A stretch of 64,000 nt of DNA from Paraconiothyrium sp. Pb-2020 (GCA_022419385.1 JAJUBI010000008.1:2108001-2172000); one strand, 5' to 3'. Shown: positions 47,838-59,793, counted from the first letter of the stretch. The notes: a model not told the origin generated them from the letters alone. Numbers and translations are program-made.

Positions 47838-48212
47838 GTTGAACTATCTGCGACGAAAAGCGTGCAAATACGGCTGTCTTTATATGCACTCTAGCGGTCG
47901 GAGTTGCGCAAAGGTAAATCAGGTACACTGGGTGCGTCAAATATGCTCTTCAACACTGTGAGATGCGCGTAGGAAAATGTCGAAGATGTTGAAGAGGCTC
48001 GCCAACAAATTGGACGTCGCGGTTGCCCGCAGGGGCCGTGCGTCGTTCGAGCCAAGCATTCCACCCAGCAACAGCTGCAAGTCATTCGCTTAGGTATTTA
48101 CATACTGTTCGAGCACATACGTTCAAACCGTGTATTACAAGCCATGATAAGCCTCGTCATACCAAAGAGCTTATCTCGGTACTATAGACATCCAAGTAAC
48201 CTCGTTCGCATC
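47838..48212. other. REX1 upstream / VPS33 downstream spacer
   Basis: 375 bp between two minus-strand genes. It should hold the REX1 promoter and VPS33 3' end; no specific signals were recognised. Confidence 0.4.
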
Positions 48213-50481
48213 TTATGCCGTGAACTGCGCGGCCTCAATCGCACTATCGACCAAGCTCCCACCTCTGATCATGTTGGTGGAGCACACCACAATTCTGCTT
48301 CCTCTGCCCTCACCACCGACTTCCTTCAGCTTCCCACCTATGAACCTCAGAGCTGCAATTTCGGCCCGCGTTACACCACCCAGGAAGAACACCACAATGG
48401 TCTTCGCACCATCGTTGTGGCTGCCATTGAGCATGTTCCGTGCCTTGATCGCTTTCTCCTCGCCCGTTTGCTTTTCGTCAAACGTTGCGCCGCGCACATA
48501 CTTTGAGGCATCGTCGAAGATGCGGAGGCCTTGCGCAAGAGGATTCGCCTGGGCTGCGGCGCGGGGATCGGACGGCGGTTTGATAGCATTCGCGAGGGTG
48601 TGCTTCTGGACGATGGATTGGATAATGCGAACCGAGAGCGGTGCATAACCAGAGAATGTATATGATATATCATTTGGCTCAGCTTCATTCACTTCGTCAT
48701 CCCAGATCTTCAAGGACTTCCGCAATGGGGTGTAGTTCGTGACCGAACCTGGTTTTGCAGCTGGTGTAGCGCCCAGTCCTGAGCCACCACGAGGCTGCAA
48801 CAAGTTCATCTTCTCGAGGTTGGAGAGCGTAAGAATGTGCTGAGATCCGTAGGCTTGGATTACGGTTCGCTTGAAACTTTCCAGGTCTTTGGGTCGCATG
48901 CCAGCGTTGGTGGTGCTTTCCAAGCAAAGAAGCCGGAGGATTGCACTCAACGGCACGTCACGATTGATGAGCTCGTTGATTGTGTCGTGCTGTGTAGTGG
49001 GATCCAGGCCTGACATAATGTTCTGTTGGACTTCGAGTGACCGCCGGAAGATGTCAGTGTGTGTGAACTTAATAATCTCTTCGGCAAGTGAAGTATGAAG
49101 CTTCAAGCTCGTTTGTTCGGCTTGGTAGCCAGGTAGCTTTGCAACGAAATCACGCAGCTCGGCCGTGCTTTTGGCTGCCAATTGGTCCCGGCCGGTGCTA
49201 CTTTGCAATCGTCGTGCTGCCTTGTTGAGCAGATTTCCTACTATGGCAAAGTTGGAGTCGCCAAGTGTGGCGTATAATGGGTCCTTTGAGTCGATCAGAA
49301 TCTTGCGTTCCCTGCTCGTTGATGCTGAACCGCCCTGACCAGGCTGCGGTGCGGCTCCGCCCACGACAGACGAGTCAACTTCTGTTTGGTTGGCAGAGAT
49401 GTTGAACACTTCATCAAGGAGACCCTCGTACGTTAACTGTGTAAGAAGCACAGTCGGAAAGTCCACCTCTCGATCGATGATGATCAAGCTGTCGACCGTG
49501 GAGCTAGGAGCCAAACCCAAGAAGGAAGGGCTAGCACTACTTGAAGCTTCGCCAGCGGTGACTTCAGTACGCATACGGATGAGTAGGTCAGCGAGGCGCT
49601 TGCCATTATCGCCTTTCCCAATGATGCGTGGGAAAAGGCCGTGCTTTTGTTGCTGTTGCATGAGGGCTCGCGCAGCCAGGTAAATCGACGTTGGGTCTTG
49701 ACGCTGCAAGATGTAAGTATAAGGATAGTGCCAGCAACATCAAGCGTACCAAGTAGAGATCTGTCACGGCATCATCAAGTTCTAACGACAATACATCATC
49801 TGCAAGTGGTACGAAGAACAGCGGCCATTCGCTCACGCTTGCTTCGCCCAGCACACCAGCTTCCTCGAGAAGCTGGTCTGAGACGAGCGTACGCCGTGGA
49901 ACCCAGAATATAGAGAATTCGTGTTCGATCTGGCTATCTCGACGCAGGCGCTTTATTTGATCTACGTGGTATGTTAGCATCGTACAATAGATTGCACCTC
50001 TACGGGACGCGAGAGGGAATCCAGTAAAAATGCTATGTTTGATATAGGGCGCAAGACTGGCTTTAAACAGAGTGGGATGCGATCTGCCTAGCCTACTTTT
50101 TGTCCCAGATGTTCACGATAGATAGGAATTACAGAAAGACAAGCAATAGACCTACCAGCAACAGCCATCACAGTCTTCGCCTTCTCGCCTCTGACAAGAA
50201 AGACAACGTTCCGTTGCGACGAATTTACGTTGTCATTTTCGAGGAAGAAGAATTTGTCGACGCCATACTCTTGCAGCGTTGACGACTTGACAAGCAAATT
50301 CACAGATCCTGCAAGCGCCTTTTCAAGGACGAGATTCTTTTTGCCTCTGATCTGATAGACGTGTAAGCGCGGGAAGGGTACAACGATGACGATATTACCC
50401 TACACCCTCAAGCAGCAGAAGCAGGTCGCGACGAGCCTTCTCGGCTATCTCCGAGGCACTGAATGGCGTTATTGGGGCCAT
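48213..50481 (-). CDS. VPS33: Vacuolar sorting protein Vps33 (Sec1/Munc18 family)
   Basis: Four exons on the minus strand, 50399-50481, 50156-50346, 49750-49961 and 48213-49703, all joins in frame, give 658 residues, the usual Vps33 length. Landmarks are GKKNLVLEKALAGSVNLLVK with STLQEYGVDKFFFLEN, EFSIFWVPRRTLVSDQLLEEAGVLG, DSLIIIDREVDFPTVLLTQLTYEGLLDE, and the C-terminal VVFFLGGVTRAEIAALRFIG. Vps33 is the SM subunit of the HOPS and CORVET tethering complexes and binds SNAREs for vacuole fusion. The intron at 49962-50155 (194 bp) is long for this window but has GTAGGT...GTAG borders and restores AVADQIKRL. An adjacent VTA1 gene also acts in endosome-vacuole traffic. Confidence 0.93.
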
Positions 50482-50851
50482 GTTGACTGGAGATCAAGAC
50501 GCGAAGGAGACAGTTTCGGGGTGCACCGGCATAGTGACGCCGATGTTGCTGCCGCCTGCAGGACAAGCTTCACGGATGGAGAGAGATCGAAGACGAGGCG
50601 CGGCAAGAAAACGGGCCAGAGCACGGAGCACGTGCTGAGTCATCCATGATGCGGCATCGGCACTCGCGCAATGCCTATGGAACGGAGTCAACTCTGGTCT
50701 GTCAACATGCTCTATATTCAGGTATGATATGTTTCTATTGTGTCAAATACTTCTATGTACTCTTGCGGGGTATACGGCGGTTCCAGTTTCAACCGGAGAA
50801 ACGGGATATCCTGAATTCACCAAACCATATCATACATAACCAGCAACTACA
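50482..50851. other. VPS33 upstream / VTA1 downstream spacer
   Basis: 370 bp between two minus-strand genes; presumably the VPS33 promoter. No specific signal recognised. Confidence 0.4.
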
Positions 50852-52253
50852 CTAATTTGCGCCCAAGGACTGGAGCGCTAATCTCAGCTCTTTCACCGCG
50901 GTATTCACGTCCTCGAAGTTCAATGCCGAGATGGCCCACTTGGCATGTTTTGCAGCCGCCATCTGGGCTTCCTCATCTGTTCGGAATGGACCTTGACGTT
51001 GGGCGGATTGTAGAGGCTGAGTGTATTGTTGCGGAGGAGGCGCATATTGAGGTTGCTGTGGCGCAAAAGAGTTGTTGGATTGTGGCTGGTGAGGTTTTTG
51101 AAAGGCTGGTGGTTGCGGTTGAGGAGGAGTCGCATATGGGTTCGGCGATGATTGGAAAGGAGCCTGTGGTGGAGGAGCTTGATGACGGGGTTCAGCTGGT
51201 GCAGGCGAGGTTGTGTTCTGATAGAAATCCTGAGGGCTAGGTGCTCCTGGGGCTTGCGGCGCTTGCGCTCCTGTGGGCAGAGACGATGCAAGAGATGAGG
51301 GGTCAAATGGACTACCGCCCATCGGCTCGTCTTCTATAGACGGTGCCGTCGGCAGGTTTGGTGCTGCGGTGTCGGCGGTAAAAGTTGGAACATTGGTCCT
51401 TGGGAAGTAGCCGCCACCCTCAGAGACCACGGACCCATGTCGCGAAGTGTTGTCGGGCTGCGATATGGGGGACACGTCGCGATGGGAAGAGTAGTTTGTG
51501 GGTGCGGAAGGCAGAATTGGTGGAGGAGAGACCTTGGGTGCTGAAGTTGTTGGTGAAGGGTGCGCTGGGGTGTCGGGCATTGATCTGACATAGGATTGAA
51601 ATGGGTTTTGCAGAGGAGTATCTCCACCATTCTGATCGAGATTTTGCACCTCAGGGTCATTTGGATCTAGCACCGAAGGAGAGGTCATTGCCGGTGGTTC
51701 GTGGACAGGATTTGAAAGATTGGGGTCTTCGCCACTCCGAATGGCTTTGAGGATGCGTGCGGCGTGATATTTCGCGAACTTCTGCTTCGACTTGATCTCA
51801 GGTTCAGGATCCTTCTTCCATATCGTGAGTATCTCGAGGAACGTGGCCGCCGCCAATAGTGTGTCGGCGGTACCCTTGGTCACATTGTTCGCAGTCATGT
51901 CCTTCTCCCCTTTCGCAAAAGTTGTCAGGGCAAACTGCTCGCAGTACGCCTGCGCGGCCTTTTCGTCGTGCAAGGCATCTTCGTCCGGGTTCGCTGCTTT
52001 CGTCTGCTCAAGCTGATCCATCAGGTTTGCTGTGTAGTTGGTGCATTCTGAGTCGGCCGTGTGAAGGCCAGCTCCGATGATCTTTTGGATTATGTAGAAC
52101 CTCACTGCACCGAGTTAGCAGATGTATACCGCCGGGCGCGCTGGACCTACGCCAATATGTGATGAACGGCTTGTAGGGTTCTAGCTGGGTAGCACGCTGA
52201 ACAAACGGGGTGATCTGCGCGGCCTTCAGCTTCGCGGGGAGACTGTCTGCCAT
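50852..52253 (-). CDS. VTA1: Vta1, Vps4-cofactor of the ESCRT pathway
   Basis: Two exons on the minus strand, 52151-52253 and 50852-52104, joined by a 46-bp GTAGGT...GCAG intron, give 451 residues. The N-terminal Vta1 domain reads LPAKLKAAQITPFVQRATQ with the intron inside ITYW/LRFYIIQKIIGAGL, followed by ALHDEKAAQAYCEQFALTTF and ATFLEILTIWKK. A long Pro/Gln/Ser-rich linker separates it from the C-terminal Vps4-binding helix pair (AAKHAKWAISALNFEDV...AVKELRLALQSL). Vta1 stimulates Vps4 to disassemble ESCRT-III during multivesicular-body sorting. The start at 52253 is chosen because it gives the canonical MADSLPAKLK; an upstream open extension lacks family similarity. It is divergent from the PDI gene with 274 bp between starts. 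Confidence 0.92.
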
Positions 52254-52527
52254 ATTGTGTGCGGTCGCTGGTGAGATGAGGATGGAGCTGTTCGCGATGT
52301 GCGGGGAGCTCTGAGTGAAGGCAGCGATGTCATAGGGACCCCTGCAAAGCTGGCCTCGGCGATAACTAGCGCGGCGCGGGGTGCAGCAGGAGCTTTGGAG
52401 CACAGCCAAAAGACACTCTGGCATCAAAGGCCATGATGTGAGCCACTCCTACATAAGCACACTCCGGTATCCGAGCTGTGCAGCTCAATTGCACTCATTC
52501 AATCTCCATACACCCACGACCGTTACC
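52254..52527. promoter_or_regulatory. Bidirectional promoter between VTA1 and PDI genes
   Basis: Only 274 bp separate the two start codons, so regulatory sequence must be shared or interleaved. No clear unfolded-protein-response element was recognised by eye. A pyrimidine-rich stretch precedes the PDI ATG (CATTCAATCTCC). Confidence 0.4.
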
Positions 52528-54060
52528 ATGGTACGCTCCACCGCCATCGCGGCCGCCGTCGCAGCCCTCGCCCTCCAGGCCGACGCCGCGGGCCTTACCC
52601 CAAGAGCTCCAAGGTCTTGCAGGTCACCACTGCCGACTATGATCGCCTGATCGCGAAGTCTAATTACACTTCGATTGTCGAGTAAGCTCTCACTTTTACC
52701 GAACCCCGCCTCTGCGTCTAACAATCCCAGATTCTACGCGCCATGGTGCGGCCACTGCAAGAACCTCCAACCCGCATACGAGAAAGCCGCCAAGTCCCTC
52801 GAGGGTATCGCCAAGGTCGCCGCTGTGAATTGCGACGATGAGCTTAACAAGCCCCTGTGCGGGAAGATGGGCGTTCAGGGTTTTCCCACTCTCAAGATCG
52901 TACGTCCGGGCAAAAAGGCTGGCAAGCCCACAGTGGAGGACTACAACGGCCCACGAGAAGCGAAGGGCATCGTAGAGATAGTCAAAGACAAGGTTCCCAA
53001 CAACGTCAAGCGGGTGACTGATGCGAAGCTAGACGAGTGGCTGGAGGAGAACAAGGACAGCGCCAAGGCCATCTTGTTCAGCGAGAAGGGCGCCATCAGC
53101 GCCACGTTGAGGACTTTGGCTATCGACTTCGCTGGGCTAGTGCCCATTGCACAGATCAGGAAGACCGAGAGCGGCGCCGTGGAGAAGTATGGCGTCAGCA
53201 AGTTTCCCACATTGGTTCTTCTCAAAGCTGGATCGGATGAACCCCTCAAGTACGACGGAGCGATGGAGAAGGCGGGCATGGTGGATTTTCTTTCGCAGAT
53301 TGCCCCACCAAACCCCGACTGTCCCCCCGCCAAGGCCAAGAAGGACGACAAGAAGAAAGAGAAGAAGGACGCTAAGAAAGAAAGCAAGTTCTCCAGGGCT
53401 TCAGCTTCACACAAGTCCTCCGAGGCATCCTCTGCTGCTACATCAGCTGCGGACGAGACTCTTGAAGAGGCCAACAAACCTACTGAATCTCCTGATGCAA
53501 ACATCAAGGACGAGGACGCCCCCGAGCCAGTTGTCATCCCTGAGGCCAAACCTACAATCCCTATCATTGCTGAAGCCTCCGAGCTGCAGGCCTCTTGCCT
53601 CAACGAGAAGAGCAAGACTTGCATTCTCGCCATTCTTCCCAAGGACGAATCCGCAGAGACAGCCACAACAGCGCTGGCCTCCCTTGCCTCCATCCACAAG
53701 AAGTATGATGATCTGAAGAGCAACCTTTTCCCCTTCATCGGTGTCCCAGCTTCAAACCCCGTCGCAGCTTCCCTTCTGAAGGAGCTCAACCTTGGAAGCG
53801 ATGACCAAGTTCACCTCGTCGCAACCAACGGCAAGCGATCCTGGTACAAGAAGTACTCCGGTTCTGCTTACGGCCCTACCGAGGTTGAGTCATGGGTCGA
53901 TGCCATCCGCATGGGTGAAGGCAAGAAGGAAAAGCTGCCCGAATCGCTACTGTCTGCTGCGGAGCAGGAGCCCGTCAAGGTTGAGGTCGATGAGAGTATT
54001 CCAACACCTGAGCCGGTAGAAGAGCCCGAGCCCGCTGTGCCTGAGCATGGCGAGCTCTAA
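52528..54060 (+). CDS. ER protein disulfide isomerase-related protein (Mpd1-like), frame break in exon 1 as sequenced
   Basis: Exon 1 (52528-52681) begins with a signal peptide, MVRSTAIAAAVAALALQADAAG. The sequence that should follow, YPKSSKVLQVTTADYDRLI, is in a different frame: one base appears to be missing near 52591-52595. A 49-bp intron (52682-52730, GTAAGC...CCAG) joins to exon 2 (52731-54060), giving EFYAPWCGHCKNLQP with the redox-active CGHC near residue 57, then GVQGFPTLKI containing the cis-Pro. A second thioredoxin-like domain lacks a CxxC. A Lys-rich low-complexity linker (KKDDKKKEKKDAKKES) and an acidic Pro/Glu tail end in HGEL, compatible with an HDEL-like ER retention signal. 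It should catalyse disulfide formation and isomerisation in the ER. Either a sequencing error or a recent lesion explains the break. Confidence 0.85.
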
Positions 54061-54255
54061 ACCTGCCTAGGATTTTGTGGAAATAATCGTTGATTCATGT
54101 ATGATGTCTTTTAGCGTGTGCGTGTATATCATCAGATAGTCTTCTAAACCAATATGTGCTACACATGTTTATTTAGCGGCCTTCCCTAGTCATCAAGTCC
54201 TTTCTTAGTGCTGCAGTCTGTATGGGTTACTGTCAAGTCCTCATCAATACCTTCC

Positions 54256-55023
54256 TCAGCTCATAACCAGACCACCATCAACACAAACATTCTGCCCCGT
54301 AACAGCTCTCCCCCACGGACTCGCAAAAAACAGCACCGCACCCGCCAGCTCCTCCGGCGTCGTTACCATCCTTAACGGCGTAACCCCCCTCACCATCTCA
54401 AACACCTCCTCCGGCGTCCCCTTACTCGCATCCGTAACACTCAACAGCCCCCCACTGACCATGTTCACTGTCACTCCCTTTGGCCCTAGCTCCGCCGCAC
54501 ACGTCCTCGTGAATGCGAGCAGCGCGCCTTTGGCTGTCGTATAGTCTTGGTACGGCACCACCGGGTTTTGAACTAAGTTCGACCCGATGTTGATAATGCG
54601 GCCATAGCCTAGCTTCTCGAAACCTGGGAGCGCGGCTTTAGTCGTGTTCAGCGCACCCTGCACGGCGCCTTTGAATTGCGCGTCGAACGCGTCCCACGTG
54701 ATGTCCTCAAGCTTCGGACGCGCATCGCCGTTGAAGGAGAAGGGGGATAGGGCGTTGTTGACGACTATTGAGATGGGTTGATTGTAGTGCTGTTCCGCTT
54801 GGGTGAAGAGGGATTGCACGGATGTGAGATCGGTTACATCTGTGCGGATTGCTATGGCGGAGAGCTCAGAGGCGGCGGATGAGGCTGCGTTTTCAGAGGA
54901 TGGCTGGAGGTAATTGAGGACGACTTTTGTGCCTTCGGCGTGGAAGGCGCGCGCGATGGCGAGACCCAGACCTCGAGAGCTGCCGGTTATGAGGACAACT
55001 TGGTCCTTTAGGGGCGTGGTCAT
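54256..55023 (-). CDS. Short-chain dehydrogenase/reductase (3-oxoacyl-ACP reductase-like)
   Basis: Intronless minus-strand gene of 255 residues from ATG 55023; the longer frame begins with a TTG and is not used. A Rossmann fold with TGSSRGLGLAIA near residues 13-24, the NNA motif, catalytic Ser in INIGSN and YQDYTTAKGAL (YxxxK near residue 159) mark a classical SDR. The C-terminal GRAVTGQNVCVDGGLVMS is typical of FabG-like reductases. It would use NAD(P)H on an unknown carbonyl or alcohol. It lies between the PDI gene (convergent, 195 bp) and a decayed HET gene (divergent) without obvious pathway partners. Confidence 0.9.
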   Translation of the reverse strand: MTTPLKDQVVLITGSSRGLGLAIARAFHAEGTKVVLNYLQPSSENAASSAASELSAIAIRTDVTDLTSVQSLFTQAEQHYNQPISIVVNNALSPFSFNGDARPKLEDITWDAFDAQFKGAVQGALNTTKAALPGFEKLGYGRIINIGSNLVQNPVVPYQDYTTAKGALLAFTRTCAAELGPKGVTVNMVSGGLLSVTDASKGTPEEVFEMVRGVTPLRMVTTPEELAGAVLFFASPWGRAVTGQNVCVDGGLVMS

Positions 55024-55349
55024 GGCTGGTATGTGGTCGTGCTGTTGTAGAACTAGAAGCTCAATAGAGCACTGAGCCAACGCTAGCGAAGGAACATTAT
55101 GATTGGCTTGTATATAAGTTTCTCAACTTTGCTTGATGACCGGAACTGCTGAAATTGTGGATCAGTTGACAGCTTAATACATTTGATTTCTATCCCTAAA
55201 TATTCATAGGTAAGATAGCTCCAGGGCTGCGGCTACAGCACGTGACGATGGCGGGTCCACGGGTTTGCCTTCTTGGCGAAGGTCAGCCGTGCTACACTAT
55301 CTTCAACCTTTTCCCCATCATATGGCATATGCCTCATACTACCGCTGCA
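55024..55349. other. SDR / HET3 divergent spacer
   Basis: 326 bp between the SDR start and the preferred HET3 start. An upstream ATG at 55248 is in frame with HET3, so part of this could be coding. No regulatory motif recognised. Confidence 0.4.
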
Positions 55350-57558
55350 ATGAACGACGAAAAGCTTTGCGAAGCTTGTACCAGAATACTGAGTGCCCAA
55401 GGTGATCGAGACGGAATACGCCTGACCAGCGACGCCCCGCACCACGCTGACGCTGAATCTTTACGAAGGGCACTTCAATTACCGTGCTACTTGTGCTGTT
55501 TCGCATGGGCCAAGCCCTTCGAGCCGACTCTCCGCGATGACAACATACCTGATGGCTCAAAATATTATTTTGGACTCGATTATACAGGGGCGATTCCTCT
55601 CGTTAATGGCCTGCGTTTTAAGTTACATCCCGAAGGAGTGTACCCACTGAAGCTCGAACCGTGGCAAAGTTCGTAGAGTGTGCCTTTGCGAAGAGGCTGC
55701 CCTTCGTGTTCATGCTGATCGCCATAGACATGGAGAAGTTTGGCTTCCCTGGCCTGCTTTCTACGAACACCGGGTCTGCATCGGCGCTTGATTTTCTCAT
55801 GCGTAAGTACAAGGAATGTATTGACAAGCACAGGGACTGTGGTTCACAGAGGGATGAACATTGGCTCCCATCTAGGATCCTTGATGTGGGTACATTAGGC
55901 GACGAGAAAGTGTACTTGCGGACCACACACAGCTTTCCATACCGAGGTCGATACTTTTGCCTTTCTCACTGTAGGTATCACTTTGAGAGAGTTCACTATG
56001 CGCTTACTAAAGCCGGAGCTGTGTCCCAGGTTGGGGGAAATCGCGACCTTTGACTTTGACGCAAGAAACAGCGCAGCGCCTTGAGGATGGAATCCCATTA
56101 GAGTTGCTGCCAAAGACTTTCCACGACGCTGTCATCGTCACACGAAAATCGGGAACGCGGTTTCTCTGGATCGACTCCCTGTAGGTGTTGCTCCTCGTGG
56201 ATCCAACGGCCTACTGATGTTCCACTCGATGTATATACCAGGACAATCTCGACGATTGGGCGACGGAAGCGTCACGCATGCGAGATGTTTATAGTAACGC
56301 ATCCTGTACGATCGCTGCAACAGCAGCAGGGAGCAGCGACGAAGGGTTGTTCTTCGAACGCGACCCTTGGCTAGTGCGTCCTCGTTGTCTCACTGCTACT
56401 TGGGCGCCTGAAGATTACCCAGAGCATGAACCTGGAGCCAATTATCTCCCGGCAGGTCAATATTGGTGCGACCACGACGGCCTTTGGACGGATTGCATTG
56501 AGTATGCCCCTCTAAACAAGAGAGGGTGGGTATTTCAAGAGCGACATCTGTCTCGGCGTATCATGCATTTCGCGGGAAACCAATTGTTCTGGGAATGCTT
56601 TGAATGCAAAGCAAGCGAGAACTACCCAAGCAGCCTACCGGTATGGGCGACATTACGTGAATCAGATGTGACATCACTTAAACAAAAGACCCACAAGCTC
56701 CGCAAACAAATGATCGGGTCCCCCCAACGTATTAACTCCAAAGAGCTTGATGATCTCTACTTAGATTGGATCGAATGGCGTGAAGAATACTCACGAAGCA
56801 GCGTGACAAAAGATGAGGACAAGTTGGTTGCTATACAAGGTATAGCTGAAGATGTTGGGTCACTATTCGACGATGAGCTTGTTGTGGGCATGTGGAAGAG
56901 TCGAATCCTCCAGGACTTATGTTTCGGCTCTAATCCCGACACCGGTGGCACGATGCGCCCGCCGCTCCGAAAGCTACCAGCACCTTCCTGGAGCTGGGCC
57001 TCAACAAATCAAAGAATTATGTATGATGGGACAACCGGAACAAATCACCAGGGCACATATGTTGCCAAGGTCAGCAGCCTTGACCTTTCAGAGGATGCCT
57101 TCAGAGGGGCACGTTGGGCTATATTGTGGATACAGTGCAACTTGATACGCGTGATTCCCAGATGGGGAACTCCCAGCTGGGACAACCCTTCGATGACTGA
57201 AGCTTTCAGATTAGAATATGGGGACACCCCAATATCATCTTTGCGAGGATTTACTATGGCGAAGACTGGTTATTATGTGGACTGCGGCAATGAGGGCATC
57301 GGGGTCGACAATTTGTTCGTCGATCCAAAAGACCGCAGCCTTGATGTGTATATGCTCGTCATCCGGCAGTTTCCTCCAGTGAATCGGAAGAACGGACAGA
57401 CATGGAGTGAAACGGCTGAAGGGCTTTGGTTGACACGGCGGCCAGTACCTGAGCAAGCTTTTGAGAGGATCGGCTTCTTCGAAATGTTGGACGATGATTG
57501 TCGTCAGCTTCTTGTTGAACACGAAGTGTCGAAAAACCAGATTATCGCATTGGTGTGA
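55350..57558 (+). pseudogene. HET-domain protein 3, probably decayed
   Basis: A HET gene can be traced from about 55350 (MNDEKLCEACTRIL) to 57558. Exon 1 changes frame near 55655-55676: one frame ends at a TAG (55674-55676), while the continuation (VECAFAKRLPFVFML) is in another. A good 59-bp intron (55971-56029) restores LSHC/WGKSRPLTLTQ. A second donor GTAGGT at 56181 follows FLWIDSL, but the expected next residues CIYQD (from 56230) are preceded by CACTCGA with no AG acceptor. The only AG (56240-56241) would remove CIYQ and shift frame. The last exon, to 57558, is intact (RMRDVYSNASCTIAATA, NKRGWVFQERHLSRRIMHF, PSWSWAS). Two lesions point to a pseudogene, although sequence error or a non-canonical acceptor cannot be excluded. 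Confidence 0.75.
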
Positions 57559-58060
57559 GATAGACCTGATTCATCTCAAATCCTTTGGTAGCACTAGGGT
57601 TCGATGCGACTTTCGAAGGGAAAAAAACCTGAGGCTGGTGTCAATCGCTAAAGACCATCAGGCTAATTTACAGTCAGAAAACGACTGGCCAGCAATGGTG
57701 TACAAACGACCTCAGTCAGCTCTGTGAATATCTTGTGATCCCGAACCCAGATGATATGATTTCCATCAAATCGTACAACGCAGCGTTGTGAGATCGCTAC
57801 TGGGTCTACGCCATAAGTTTTTACTGCTTTCCACCCTGTGATTGGTGCTGTTCAACATGTTTTGCTCACTTTCAGCTCCTTCCTTCACTTGTGCCAAGAC
57901 CGCCGTCACCACGGTTACTGCTACATGCTCGCAATCGCGCCTCTCACCCTCACTAGCGCGCATTCTGCCCAAAAAGATTTACAAACTCGAGAGCCACCTC
58001 TTGTACTGTTCTACTCACCTAAACACCTCAAAGTACCCGGAAAATCCGCAAATCGGCGAT
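57559..58060. other. Spacer between HET3 and first 2EXR-like gene
   Basis: 502 bp with no supported gene. The frame of the downstream gene is open further upstream (from 57842), but no motif supports an earlier start. Confidence 0.35.
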
Positions 58061-58855
58061 ATGACGCGGGCGCTCCGGAAAAGCACGCGCAAGAAGACTG
58101 AGTTGAGCAAGACTCGCGCCGAGAGAAGCATTGATGTGGCTCGCGCGATCCAGAAGAGCTTCAGAGCGAAAGAAAAAATCGCCGAGAAGGCCCTACCTCG
58201 CCACAAACAGCATCGCGAGACCGGTGGTCTTGTTCCCATGAAGCCGCCAAAGCATTTAAAGCAAAGGTACGCAATCGAACTGTTAGCGTGCTTCGTGCTT
58301 CATCAGCAGTGGTAGGACTGTTTAAATACTCAATTTGGTATCTCAAGCGCGGTTGCACAATGCTGATTCCAACACAGGACAATTGCAAACGCCAAGTCGC
58401 CTTTGTTTCGACTTCCTGCTGAGATACGAAACATGATCTTTGAGCTCGCACTCACATTCAATCCTACCACTATTGATCTCGCGCAAATAAATTTCGGTCC
58501 CTATGCCACTACTACGTACTGCGAATGGGACAAATGGCGGGTTGCAATGGCACTTCCCCTCGTATGTCGGCAGGCTTACCAAGAAACTGCGACGACTATC
58601 TACTCGCAGAATCTATTCATTTTTCTGTGGGTTGAGGCGTTCGAAGTTTGGCTTTCCGAACGCCTGCCAGCGCAGTTACGAGCTATACGACATTTAAGGA
58701 TCTATAAATATTGCCTACTCCCTTTCCAAGTCATACATATCGATGGAGAAGTAGCTCAACTGGTCAAGATGGTCAAGGCATCATGCCCTAATTTGGAATT
58801 GGTAGACGAGGAGGATCGAGGTGATATCTACGAATTTGTGTATCGTCATCCATGA
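58061..58855 (+). CDS. 2EXR-like fungal protein A
   Basis: Two exons, 58061-58266 and 58378-58855, joined by a 111-bp GTACGC...ACAG intron in frame, give 227 residues. The first exon is Lys/Arg-rich (TRALRKSTRKKTELSKTRAERS). The second begins FRLPAEIRNMIFELALTF and contains LPLVCRQAYQETATTIYSQNLF, the signature of the 2EXR / F-box-like family that is abundant in Dothideomycetes and Leotiomycetes. The function is unknown; an adaptor-like role has been guessed from F-box resemblance. It is the first of three relatives within 4 kb. Confidence 0.75.
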
Positions 58856-59793
58856 GCAATTGTGCAGGACGAAGCAGAGCTTTATAGGGACGGCTATTGA
58901 AGTGGAAGATGAAGATGCCCACCAGGGGTGATCCTGAGCTGCTTGCACGCGGGTACCACAGCATGTCTTAGTGCTTCGCACTTCGCCCTAAGATTGCAAC
59001 AAGGCGTTCAGAACGTGGATAAGGGGGTTTGGACAACGATCATGCTAGAGCCAATAGTGTTCTAGTTCTTGAAAATGCATCTGATCTTCCTGTGATGGCT
59101 GCTTTTGCGCAAGTAATCCAGAGCGCTTTGGTCAGACTATGTGAAACCTCCTGACCTTCCGATCGTCCGTCCGACCGCACATCGGTGTTCCATGATCTAC
59201 AAACATAGTTCTAGGCCGCGATGGACGTGTTTTGCGAAATCAAGACTGCCAGTCCCTTTTTGTGTGCACATCGTGGGCTCACTAGAAGTCGAATTTGCCT
59301 ATCTCCCGGGCGCAGGTGTTCTCTTTCGGAACCTGTACCTTTATCACGTGCTAAAAGAAAACGTTCATAGGATAAGTGGAAGATGTGGTTCATTGGGTCG
59401 TTGAGTGGTAATGCCTAGTGTCGAACCGTAGATCAAGCAGGGAGCTACTGCCACCAAGACCTGCTTGTTTGACTGCACTCCGTGCTATCAAGCAGCTACA
59501 TTGCGTACCATGGTTCTATCCTAGGCAACACTACTCAACGCTCAACCTCAACAGAACACCAACAAGTTAACACCAAAGCTTTTCCCTCGAACGTTGCCTA
59601 ACACCACCTGATCAAAATGCCGAATGAAGACCAAGACCTGCTCGCACTTGGGCTGTGCATTGCTACCCCATCTCCATCCTCAGCTAAATAGAGCTCCGGG
59701 CTTTTCGTTCACTGTAAGGCCTCCATCTCAAGAATAAACGCCAGCAGTAGATTGACAGTTTTTAAGTCGTCGTCGCCTGCACCCGCGAACAGA
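58856..59793. other. Spacer between 2EXR-like genes A and B
   Basis: 938 bp with no supported gene. Small frames (for example 59141-59404 plus, 87 codons) show no family signal. Confidence 0.35.

Noticed and set aside
52941..53789. 282-codon minus-strand frame opposite the disulfide isomerase
   Set aside because: A shadow frame over a strongly supported gene; its Ser/Leu-rich content mirrors the Lys/Glu-rich sense strand.
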